A stretch of DNA of 64,000 bases from Nyssa sinensis (lineage: Eukaryota; Streptophyta; Magnoliopsida; Cornales; Nyssaceae): positions 57,524,688 through 57,588,687 of the forward strand of contig CM018031.1 in assembly GCA_008638375.1 (NCBI GenBank), written 5' to 3'. Every line of letters begins with the position of its first letter. Positions within the stretch are counted from its first letter, which is position 1. The notes beneath the pieces are model-generated. The model did no database searches. It was given only the letters and a program-made list of their open reading frames with translations, and was not told where the DNA came from. Below, one piece after another: positions 47,890 through 58,854 of the stretch. Both the position numbers and the translations under genes were made by a program.

Positions 47890-50800
47890 ATGACTGTTAA
47901 AAACTTATGTAACTTGTCACTCCAAAAAGGACCATTTTGGGGTTCTGACAAACCAAAACATCGAATATCAGCCTAAATACCCTGAAACCCTATCACACAC
48001 GTCAGAAATGATAAAATAGACTTGCACGAACTTACGGCACTCGGTTCGAATGCCCGGTCTAAAACTTTTGCAAGTTTTTGCTCCAAAAAGGCTCATTTTG
48101 GGGTTTTGACAGACCAAAACACCGAATATCGGCCTAACTACCCCGAAACCCCATCACACACATCACAAATGATAAAATATACTTTCACGAAGTTACGACA
48201 CTCAGTTCGGATCACCGGTTTGAAACTTATGCAAGTTTCTACTCCAAAAAGGCCCATTTTAGAGTTTTGACAGACCAAAATGCCGGATATCAGCCTACCA
48301 ATCCCAAAATCCCATCACACACCTCCCAAATGATAAAATAGACTTGTACGAACTTACTACACTCGATTTGGATCACCGGTTTGAAACTTATGCAAGTTTC
48401 TGCTCCAAAAAGGCTCATTTTAGAGTTTTGACGGACCAAAATGCCGGATATCGGCCAAAAAACCCTAAAATCCCATCACACACCTCCCAAATGATACAAT
48501 AGACTTTTATGAACTTACGACACTCAGTTCGGATGCCCGGTTTGAAACTTATGCAAGTTTCTGCTCCAAAAAGGCTCATTTTGGAGTTTTGAAGGACCAA
48601 AATGCCGGATATCGGCCTACCGACCCCAAAAATCCATCACACAACTACAAAATGATAAAATAGACTTACACCAACTTACGAAACTCGGTTCGGATCACCG
48701 GTTTGAAACTTATGCAAGTTTCTGCTCTAAAAAGGCCCATTTTAGGGTTTTGACGAACCAAAATGCCGGATATCGGCCTACCGACCTCGAAACCCCATCA
48801 CACACCTCAAAAATAATAAAATATACTTGTACGAACTTACGGCACTCGGTTCGGATCACTAGTTTGAAACTTATACAAGTTTCTGCTCTAAAAAGGCCTA
48901 TTTGGAGTTTTGACGGACCAAAATGTCGGATATCGGCTTACCGACCCCCAAAACCCCATCACACATCTCAAAAAATAATAAAATAGACTTGCATGAACTT
49001 ATGACATTCGATTTGGATGCCTGGTCTGAAACTTTTGCAAGTTTCTGCTCCAAAAATGCTCATTTTGGGGTTTTGATGGACCAAAACACCGGATATCGAC
49101 CTAAATATCCTGAAACCCCATCACATACCTCAAAAATGACAAAATAGACTTTAAAAAACTTATGACACTCGGTTCGGATTACCGATTTGAAACTTATGCA
49201 AGTTTCTGCTCCAAAAAGGCCCATTTTGGAGTTTTAAAGAACCAAAATGCCGGATATCGGCCTACTGACCTTGAAAACCCATCACACACCTCAAAAACGA
49301 TAAAATAAACTTTCAAGAACTTACAATGCTTAGTTCGGATCACCGATTTGAAACTTATGCAAGTTTCTGCTCCAAAAAGGTCCATTTTGGAGTTTTGATG
49401 GACCAAAATGCCGGATATAGGCCTACCGATCCTGAAACCTCATCACACACCTCAGAAATGATACAATAGACTTGCATAAACTTACAACACTTGGTTCGGA
49501 TCACCGGTTTGAAACTTATACAAGTTTCTGCTCCAAAAAGGCCCATTTTGGAGTTTTGATAGACCAAAATACCGGATATCAGCCTACCGACCCCAAAACC
49601 CCATCACACAACTCCCAAATGATAAAATAGACTTGCACCAACTTAAAAAACTCGTTTCGGATCACCGGTTTGAAACTTATGCAAATTTTTGCTCCAAAAA
49701 GGCCTATTTTGGGGTTTTAACGAACCAAAAGGACGGATATCAGCCTACAGACCCCGAAACCCCTTCACACACCTGAGAAATGATAAAATATACTTTCACA
49801 AACTTACGACACTCAGTTCGGATCATTGTTTTGAAACTTATGCAAGTTTCTACTCCAAAAAGGCCTATTTTAGAATTTTGACGAACCAAAATGTCGGATA
49901 TCGGCCTACCAACCCCGAAACCCCATCACATACCTCAAAAATGACAAAATATACTTACACAAACTTACAACACTCAGTTTGGATCACCGATTTGAAACTT
50001 ATGCACGTTTCTACTCCAAAAGGCCCATTTTGGAGTTTTGACGGATCAACATTTCGGATATAGGCCTACCGACCCCGAAACCCCATCACACACCTCAAAT
50101 ATGATACAATATACTTGCATAAACTTACGACACTCGGTTCGGATCACCGGTTTGAAACTTATGCAAGTTTCTACTCCAAAAAGGCCCATTTTGGAGTTTT
50201 GACGGACCGAAATGCCGAATATCGGCCTACTGACCCCGAAACCCCATCACACAACTCCCAAATGATAAAATAGACTTACACCAACTTACAAAACTCAGTT
50301 CGGATCACCGGTTTGAAACTTATGCAAAATTTCTACTCCAAACAGGCCCATTTTGGGGTTTTGACGGACCAAAATGCCGGATATCGGCCTACCAACCCCG
50401 AAACCCCATCACACACCTCAAAAATGATAAAATAGACTTTCACGAACTTACGACACTTGGTTCGGATCACCGGTTTGAAACTTATGCAAGTTTCTACTCC
50501 AAAAAGGCCCATTTTAGAGTTTTGATCGATCAAAATTCCGGATATAGGCCTACCGACCCCGAAACGCCATCACACACCTCAAAAATGATACAATAGACTT
50601 GCATAAACTTACGACACTCAGTTCATATTACCGGTTTGAAACTTATGCAAGTTTCTATTCCAAAAAGGCCCATTTTGGAGTTTTGACGGACCAAAATGCC
50701 AGATATCAGCCTATCGACCCCAAAACCCCATCACACAACTCCCAAATGATAAAATAGACTTACACCAACTTACAAAACTTGGTACGGATCACCGGTTTGA

Positions 50801-51870
50801 AACTTATGCAAATTTCTGCTCCAAAAGCCCCATTTTGGGGTATTGACGGACTAAAATGTCGGATATCGGCCTACTGACCCCGAAACCCCATCACACACCT
50901 CAAAAATGATAAAATAGACTTGCACGAACTTACGACACTCGGTTCGGATCACCGGTTTGAAACTTAGGCAAGTTTCTGCTCTGAAAAGGCCCATTTTAGA
51001 GTTTTGACGGACCAAAATGCCAGATATTGGCCTACCGACCTCAAAACCCCATCACAAACCTCCCAAATGATAAAATATACTTTTAAGAACTTACGACACT
51101 CAGTTCAAATCACCAGTTTGAAACTTATGCAAGTTTTTCCTCCGAAAAGGTCCATTTTTTAGTTTTGATGGACCAAAATGCCAGAGATCGGCCTAGCGAC
51201 CCTGAAACCCCATCACACACCTCAAAAATGATAAAATATACTTGCACGAACTTATGACACTTGGTTTGGATCATCGGTTTGAAACTTATGCAAGTTTCTG
51301 CTCCAAAAAGGCCTATTTTGGAGTTTTGACAGACCAAAATGTCGGATATCGGCCTACCAACCCCGAAACCCTATCACACACCTCCCAAATGATAAAATAG
51401 ACTTTCACCACTTACGACACTTGGTTCGGATCACCGATTTGAAACTTATGTAAGTTTCTGCTCCAAAAAGGCCCATTTGGGGGTTTTGACGGACCAAAAT
51501 TTCGGACATCGGCCTACCGACTCCCGAACCCCATCACACACCTCAGAAATGATGCAATAGACTTGCACAAACTTACTACACTCGGTTTGGATCACCGGTT
51601 TGAAACTTATGCAAGTTTTTGCTCCAAAAAGGCCCATTTTAGGGTTTTGACAAACCAAAATGACGGATATCGGCCTACCAACCCTGAAACCCCATCACAC
51701 ACCTCAAAAATGATTCAATAGACTTGCATGAACTTACAGCACTCTGTTTGGATGCCCGGTCTGAAACTTTTGCAAGTTTCTGTTCCAAAAAGACTCATTT
51801 AGGGTTTTGACGGACCAAAATACCGGATATCGGCCTAACTATCCTGAAACCCCATCATTTTGGATTAGTG
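47890..51870 (+). repeat. Tandem array, about 25 units of about 161 bp (CACTA 2)
   Basis: The landmark GGTTTGAAACTTATGCAAG recurs every 159-165 bases from about 48050 to 51760. Unit text (CTCCAAAAAGGCCCATTTTG, ATGCCGGATATCGGCCTACC, ACCCCATCACACACCTC) is the reverse complement of the array at 29940-31570. Sub-families are visible: some units have CCAACTTA...AACTCGGTT, others CGAACTTACGACACTCGGTT, alternating in places as higher-order groups. Open frames of 60-124 codons span one or two units but none spans the array. Confidence 0.92.
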
Positions 51871-52317
51871 GTTTGCAACTTATGCTACTTTATGTCGTTC
51901 TTACAATTTATGCACGGAAAAAAAATATTCACTTTCATATATATTTAATAAGTGTTCTAATATAAATCATTTGATCTTTATTTCAGATTGAACGAGATTA
52001 TTGCGTTGTTGTATTTCTATTTTGCATCGGGACTTATTATTTTTATGTTTTATTTTTTATTTTCATGGACATCTGTAATTACATATTCTAAGACAATTTT
52101 TTATTTTTGTATTTATTGTTAAATTATACTTTTATAAATGTAAGTAATTAATATAATATATATATATATATGAATCTATTTTTCTTTTAATATATTGATT
52201 TAGGAATGTTTGGATTTTATTATAAATCAGGACGATTGATACAGGTTTAAACAGGAATAAAACAAAAAATAAAACAAATAATTCACGTCAAAAAAGGGGC
52301 AAAAAGAAGAACACAAC

Positions 52318-52690
52318 TTTTAGCGACACACACGCAGGCGTCGCTAAAAGAAAAGTAATCATTTTTAGCGACGCTTCACATTTGTCACTAAAATAGACCA
52401 ATGAACTATTAGCGACGCACACGGAGCGTCGCTAAAAGGCCCCATTAGCAACACCCGTTGCATCAATGGCTAATATTAGCGACGCTGATTTCTAATTATT
52501 AGCGACGCACCAAGGGCATTGCTAATAGGTATTTTTAGCGACGAATACATGGGTGTGCGTCGCTAATAGTATTTGCGACACGTCTTTTAACGACGCATGT
52601 GACGACGCTCATGTGTGCGTCGCAAAAGCTTATTAGCGACGCTTTTTGTTATTATTAGTGAAACTTGAATGTGTCGCTAATAGTACTTTT
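52318..52690. repeat. CACTA 2 3' subterminal repeats
   Basis: Dense ATTAGCGACGCAC, GCGTCGCTAAAAG and variants from 52318 to 52670, both orientations, directly inside the terminal inverted repeat. Confidence 0.85.
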
Positions 52691-52907
52691 TCCTGTAGTT
52701 ATTAGTGAAATTACGGTAAGAAAAGAGGTAAAAGCAAGAATATGTGTGGTTTTTAAATTTTCTAAAAATCCATACATTTGAGTATATGTTTGGAGTTTTT
52801 CTTTTATTTTTGCAAAAATATGCATACATTTCATCAATTTTACCAAAATAAGTATTGGTTTTAAAATTCTCTAAAATACAATTCTATACTGTCTAAAGAG
52901 ATAGATC

Positions 52908-54015
52908 TGTTGGAGAAAATGAGTTTTGAGCATGAATAATTAGCTATCTTTGAGCTAAAATTAAAGTAGGTCCCATACATTAATTTTAATGGATCCACAT
53001 GAGAATGTGTTCTCCTCCATGAGGAGATTAAGATCATATATTGGGTTACTCAAAACCATTAAGGAGTGAATGAGAAATTGCCTCCAAACATCACCACTTG
53101 AAAATGATAATAAAAGCTTGAAACTTGTGGAAAAGCTTGTATCCCACATTGGATGGGCACAAAGCTTTTTAAGAGAATATATACACCTACCTTAGAGGAG
53201 GGTTTGGGCCTTAAGGGGTACCCAAGTTTTATGCATGGGAGAGGACCTAAGTAAATGCTTAGACCACCACACGTGCGCGTGCGCCGTCGCCGCCCCACCC
53301 TACACCGAACCGGGTCAGTCTTGGGCTTGGCCCGTCGTATATATATCTCTTTGGAGAAACTTAATTTAACTTCTATTAAACGTTGTCATTTTGTTACTGT
53401 TAAAAACAAATCAAAACATTGTCGTTTAGTTACCAGATTAATTAAAACTAAAAACGTCACCATTTTGCGAGTACGTTGTTTGGTTTTGGTTTACATCCAA
53501 AACGATGTCATTTTGCGATTGCGTTGGTTTAACTGAACAGTCGTCTTCTTCATGTATGCTCCTGTGTCTGTTCACCATGAACAGACACAACTGAACCTTC
53601 ATGACTGTACCAAACAGTCATGAAAAAGTCTATAAATACCCAAACCCTCATTATATTCATTCATTCGAAATATTGCATTCTCTCTCTCTGCATAAGTCAA
53701 GTTAGAGTTGCTGACATTCTTATGTTCGTTGGATTCTAAAGATTGAAGTACTGCTTCTTTAGAATCGAAATCTGTTCTATCTTGGGAAACGATTGCTCAT
53801 CACCTTGAGCACCGAGAAGGAGCAAATTCGTCTTAAGGAAATTGTGAATTTCACAAGGCTCGAATTTTCATTCTGTTCAAATTTAATAACAGTGGGTTCA
53901 TATTTTTATATACAGTATTTATTTATTCTGTTTTAATTATTGTAATAGTGTTTATTCATTTTGTTTTAATTCTTTTAACAATATATATATATATATTCAG
54001 TATTTTAGGCCAACA
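52908..54015 (+). repeat. Copia 5' LTR
   Basis: TG...CA bounded. U3 carries a TATA box (TATAAATA, 53631-53638). Two hairpin-forming inverted repeats lie just upstream, at 53563-53589 and 53600-53622. A CT run follows near 53680, and a TA microsatellite near 53980. Confidence 0.93.
53563..53638 (+). promoter_or_regulatory. Copia LTR core promoter with paired palindromes
   Basis: TGTGTCTGTTCA and TGAACAGACACA (12-bp arms, 3-base loop) are followed by CATGACTGT and ACAGTCATG (9-bp arms, 5-base loop). TATAAATA starts 8 bases later. The first palindrome is perfectly retained in the 3' LTR (63104-63130). The second is retained with one change, and TATAAATA is at 63172-63179. Confidence 0.65.
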
Positions 54016-54366
54016 ATCTTAAGAAGAATTTTGTTTTTTAACATGTTATACTATATTGTTCTATTATATATACAGTACTATTCTAATATACTGTTTGAAT
54101 CTGTATTGTTTTACTAATAAAATTCACTGTTCACTATTTTTTAAAAAGAAAAAACATTGAATCTGTTTTCAGAAACTTCACTGTCTAATAAAATGTTCAT
54201 TGTTTTTATAAAACATTGAATCTGTTTTCATAAACTTTTCTGTTTAATAAATTAAGTTCTGTTTAGTGGACTTTGTTGTACTTAACAAATTAAGTTCTGT
54301 TTAGTAGATTTTTGTTTAATAAATCTTTTGTATAATTGAGAAAAACTTTCTGTTTTTATAACAGAA
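54016..54366 (+). other. Copia untranslated leader
   Basis: AT-rich leader between the 5' LTR and the gag ATG. No primer-binding site complementary to tRNA-iMet is seen at the LTR junction. Confidence 0.5.
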
Positions 54367-54755
54367 ATGGCCTCTACAAGCAATGCACCCACCATGAATG
54401 TGTCTCATGAAAAGAAGCTTGAAGATTTTAAACGTTGGCAACAAAAGATGATCTTTTATCTCACAACCTTGAATTTGGCAAGGTTCCTTCATAAAGATTC
54501 TCCTATACTTGTTGAAGAAGAAACTGATAAGGAAAAAATGGTTGCTGTTGATGCATGGAAACATACAGATTTCTTGTGTAGAAATTATGTCTTGAATGGA
54601 TTGGATAATACATTATATAATGTATATTATTCAATAAAAATAGCAAAAGAACTATGGGAATCTTTGGACAAGAAATACAAAACTGAATATGCTGGCATGA
54701 AGAAATTCATAGTTGAAAAATTTCTTGACTACAAGATGTTAGACCATAAAACAGT

Positions 54756-57700
54756 TGTTACGACCCTGAATCCAGCCCATGTGGATCAAGGGTTCATGAT
54801 CGGCCACCGAGGCCTTTTTCAGTGATCACAATGCTTTTCTCAATTCCATTAGTCAAATGTAACGGAATAAATTCTTTTTTTATTGCTGAAACGTCAATAC
54901 TCAAGTCAACATCAGTCATCTATATATACATTCCATAGTAATTACAAAATTACATGATGTAATTTTTCAAAGCCTGTTGATGCCATATTCGATGTACAAT
55001 CTAAAATTTCCAAAAGCGACTACATCATGTCCAACAAAATCCTAATACAAAATGTTCATAGCTTATAAGCCTCCAGCTATCCTAACTGAACTTGCTATTT
55101 TCTTGCCAATATCACAACCTGAAATATATTGGATAAAAATCCTATGAGCTCAACAGCTCATGAGTATCCCAACTCGTGAGTATTCCATAACAGACCAAGG
55201 GTTTCAAAACTACTATATAATTCAATACTGAAATGTCAATGTTCAGATATCATATGTTATCTTAATTATAGTAAGCAAGATAATCGTATCAAATTCACTT
55301 CCAATAAATCTCAATTCAAAGATAATCATAAATCGATAATCAATAACATAGTTCGAAAAGTCAAAATCATAGTTCAATAACATAGTTCGATAAATCATAG
55401 TTCAATAAATCACAGTTCAATGAGTCTTGGTTCAATAAATTATAGTTCGATAACATAATTCGATCGATCATTGTTCAATAAATTATAGTTCAATAACATA
55501 ATTCGATTAATCATAGTTCGATAGCTCAAAATCATATATTCCACTTCTATGACCAGCAAATTAGAACCTCGCTGATTGAGATCGATAGACTAGCTAGTTC
55601 GATATGCCGTATCAACACCGGCTCACCACAATATACCTTGTGGGAAGGGTTCGATAAATCACAACCTATTCGATAGTGACCAATCATAGAAGAGTGTTCT
55701 ATTCAAAGCATCAAAATCATATCCAAATCATATCCAAAATCAATAATCATCAATAGCAGTTCAGTTACTCAAATCAAAGTTCTTTATTTGATATTTAGTT
55801 AAAACAGTTCAAACATTTGTAAGAAGATCATATAATATTTGAGTATCTTACAAACTCATTTTCTTAAGTCAAAGAAGACAATATAATTGTCAATAGATCT
55901 TCAAAACGTATACAGTATAACTGTTAAACAAAGACTGTAAATGAAAATGATATTATATATCGATACATCATAAAAGAGTTCAATATTTATATCTATATTG
56001 AAAATTGCTACCTCAATATGGTATGAAACACTCACCTGATATTCGAAGGCTTAACTCCAAAAATCCTTCCTTAACGAGGGTCCCTATAATTACAATTCAA
56101 GATCTTAGTTACCATTTTGTTTAAAGCGTTACACAACTCAACCGTAAATTTTAAAGCTTTTTCTATTCCAATTCCCCTCCTTTCGTAACTTTATTAAGTC
56201 TTAGAGACGCGTTGGTCATTCTTTAATTTGTTACCGGGTCTTATTTTTCCTTTAAGGATGTCACCGTCAGGTTCAAAGCGTCGAAGACAATTGGTTTAGG
56301 TTTTCTAGATCTAAATTTGCGTATCTGTAATTTATTTTAAGCCTAGTACTTTTTTATAATTTTATGTTTCTATGTGTCATATTTTTCGATACTTCGTTTG
56401 CCAAAATGGACTCTACCGTTGAGTCTAGATTACCCAAAATAGTCAAGATAGACTACCTTTTACATTCAATTGGCCCCGGGTATCATTAGGGATAAAATGG
56501 CAATTTATACTTTTACGTGTCTTAATTTTTTGGAGTCTCGTCTCGTAAAATGGACCCTTCCATCGGGTTTTGGATGCTCGAAATAGTCAAAATACACTAT
56601 TCATTTACTTTAATCGGACTTCGTTTGATCTATTTTTAGTCTAGGGGCATTTTAGTAATTTTTCTTATTTAATATTATTAAATTAATATTGAATTAATTA
56701 CTATTGGGCTTTAGTGAAATTTTTCATAAATGTTGGGTCATTTTCTAATTAACAGAAGCTTCTGGGGGTCCAAATATAATTTCAGAATCTAATGGGGGCC
56801 AAAATGTAATTTTGAAAATTAATTAAATAAACCAACGGGTTTATTTAGTTTTTAAGTGAACCAGCTCAAACAGTGAAAAGACCAACTGGTTCATCCGGTT
56901 CAATATGCCATGTTGACGTCATGATAACGTCAGCCCTAATATTTTATTTTTAAACCTATTTACCCAAAACGACGCAGTTTTGATTTTTTAAACAAAACCC
57001 ATTTAAAAAACCCGTGGGTCAGGACTCGACCCATGACCCGAACCATGACCTGACCCGTGAACAAGGTCGTCTTTTTCACTGCGCCACTGGAATAGTGAAA
57101 AACCTTAGAGTTTTCTTCATTATTTCGTTGATTTTGGAGCTAGATCTCTTCACTGTTTTTTATCCAAACATTTCCTGGGGGTTAAGGGAAAACTTTGGTG
57201 TTGGTTTGAGGTGTTGAAGCCAACCATGGAGTTCGGTTGAGCTCTATTATCGTCTTGCCTGCAACTGCATCATACAACCATGTCTCTTGATCGTTTTGAG
57301 AGATTTTTGGTGGGCCGTGAACCTTTTCCTATAGGATTTCATATTCCATTCAAAAAACAAGGTTGGAGCTCAAATGGTGAAATTGATTTGGGTGGCCGTG
57401 ACCTGCATGTTCAATTTTCTCTCTCATCGTGCGTCCATTTGTTATAACATTGGTGGGTTTGAAACCCTCATAGCTTCTAGATCATGTTCTAACACAAAGA
57501 AGTGAGTTTCAAGCAAGTTGGATCAGTCCGAGTTCCTAAGGTCATCAATGGTGGTTGGTTCGGCCAAGGTGGGTTCTTGGGTCTTGCTCAACCCATTTGT
57601 TCCATTTTCTTTCATATTTCATCCCCCCTTAAATTTCAAATGCATGCACGAACCTGGTGTGTTAAAACAGTAGCTAAAAAAATATGAGGATTGTAGAGAG

Positions 57701-58338
57701 AGAAACTCAAAGGTGGGACTTTTACCTTCGATGGAAGATTCTCTCTCTCCTTCTTACTTCGATCTGAGCCCCTCCAATGTTCCTAGGTCTGGTTTGATTT
57801 TTGTGCAAGCCCTCTCTTCCCTTCTTCTTCTTCTCTCCATTCTCTCTCACTAGCTCACTCTCTCTCTCTCTCTCTAAACTCACATGCACACACTCATTTT
57901 CACTTTCTGATTTTTTCTGAACTCTCACAACACACGCAATACATATATAGATATCATTATGCTTTTATTTTAAAATAAGTAAACATGTTGCATGAATGGT
58001 CATTGGCCAATTTGGGAGGTGGAGGGCAAATTTTTTGTACATACATACATATTTGTTGCAATATCCTTCACACAATGTGAGCAGCCCAAGTGGTTTTTCT
58101 TTTTGGGCCAAAGTACTTGCTTTTTTTTGGGTTAATGGTTCAGTTCTCATGGCCTCACTTTTGGTTCCCTTTTCCTATTTTTCCCTTTTGCCTCGTTTGG
58201 TATTTTAAATCGTCCGTTTTATTTTATTTTTATTTTATTTTTTTATTTATTTACTATTTTTTTTTATCCTAGTTTAATTTTTCGTCAAATTTCCAAATTT
58301 GCGACTAACTTTCTTGGTAAACGGGTCGAGGCGTTACA
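54756..58338 (-). mobile_element. Solo LTR of 3.58 kb nested in copia gag, Ty3-gypsy (Tekay-like) type
   Basis: On the minus strand it starts TGTAACGCCTCGACCC and ends GGGTCGTAACA, the same terminal design as the solo LTR at 17520. It is flanked by ACAGT (54751-54755) and ATAGT (58339-58343), a 5-bp duplication with one change. Removing it and one duplication restores the gag frame across the junction. A splice-donor-like CAGGTGAGTG lies near 56030 on the minus strand, at a position comparable to that in the first solo LTR. No gypsy coding sequence is present. Confidence 0.8.
55325..55540. repeat. Short degenerate tandem repeats inside the nested LTR
   Basis: Units of about 15-20 bases (ATCATAGTTCAATAAC, ATAGTTCGATAA) are repeated about a dozen times. 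No coding is present. Confidence 0.7.
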
Positions 58339-58854
58339 ATAGTTATAAGCCAAGTTCAAGATATACAAGTGATCCTCCATGACATCCATGCTGAAGGAAT
58401 GTCTCTAAGTGATTCATTTCAAGTGGCTGCTATGATTGAGAAATTGCCACCATCATGAAAAGACTTTAGGAATTTTTTTAAGCACAAACGCAAAGAGATG
58501 AATATTGAAGAATTGATAGTGAAGCTAAGAATTGAAGAAGACAACCGAGGATCTGAAAAGAAAAATGGAAATCATTATATGGGGGCTAAGGCAAATGTTG
58601 TTGAACAAAGCTCAAAGAATAAAAGGAAGCATAAAGGTGAAGGTCCTTCTCAAGTTTCTAAGTTCAAAGGGAAATGCTACAATTGTGGTAAGCAAGGACA
58701 TCGTTCAAAGGACTGTCGCAAACCAAAGAACTCAAGAAAACAAAATGCTCAAGCAAACATGACAGACTGTGACAGGCTTTCAGTTGATGTTGGTGAAATG
58801 AATCTTTCCGCTGTTGTATCCGAATTTAACTTGGTAGGAAACACCAAGGAATGA

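Larger units (their letters stand above)
43709..52700 (+). mobile_element. CACTA (En/Spm) transposon 2, complete ends, internally deleted
   Basis: The left end is CACTACAAAAATACTA at 43709. The right end, read inward from 52700, is AACTACAGGAAAAAGTACTA, with the terminal C changed to A. A 3-bp duplication ATT lies on both sides (43706-43708, 52701-52703), as required for CACTA. Contents in order: subterminal repeats, leader exon (43980-44275), intron, a 43-codon relic of the TNP2 C-terminus (46019-46148), TNPA-like gene (46311-47770), 161-bp array (47890-51870), 3' subterminal repeats. Length is 8,992 bases. It lacks TNP2, so it could only have moved with help from a relative. Confidence 0.88.
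54367..58854 (+). pseudogene. Copia gag, split by a solo LTR
   Basis: ATG at 54367 (MASTSNAPTMNVSHEKKLED). The capsid-type region (FKRWQQKMIFYL, then ELWESLDKKY) runs to 54755. The solo LTR 54756-58338 interrupts it. Gag then resumes in frame from 58339 as SQVQDIQVILHDIHAEGMSL, with the nucleocapsid zinc knuckle CYNCGKQGHRSKDC at about 58676-58717. A TGA replaces a tryptophan codon in LPPS-stop-KDF near 58456. A TGA at 58852-58854 directly precedes the protease motif. In life gag packages the element RNA into virus-like particles. Confidence 0.85.

Noticed and set aside
48022..51658. Many open frames of 60-124 codons on both strands in the 161-bp array
   Set aside because: They arise from the periodic repeat being read in frame for one or two units. 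They drift with 1-2 base indels and have no start or domain support.
29027..52703. Single CACTA element of 23.7 kb
   Set aside because: Both outer ends are 3' ends in opposite orientation. The right element has its own 5' end at 43709 with matching ATT duplication, so there are two elements.
57014..58272. Several 60-70 codon frames
   Set aside because: They lie inside the nested solo LTR; no domain similarity.
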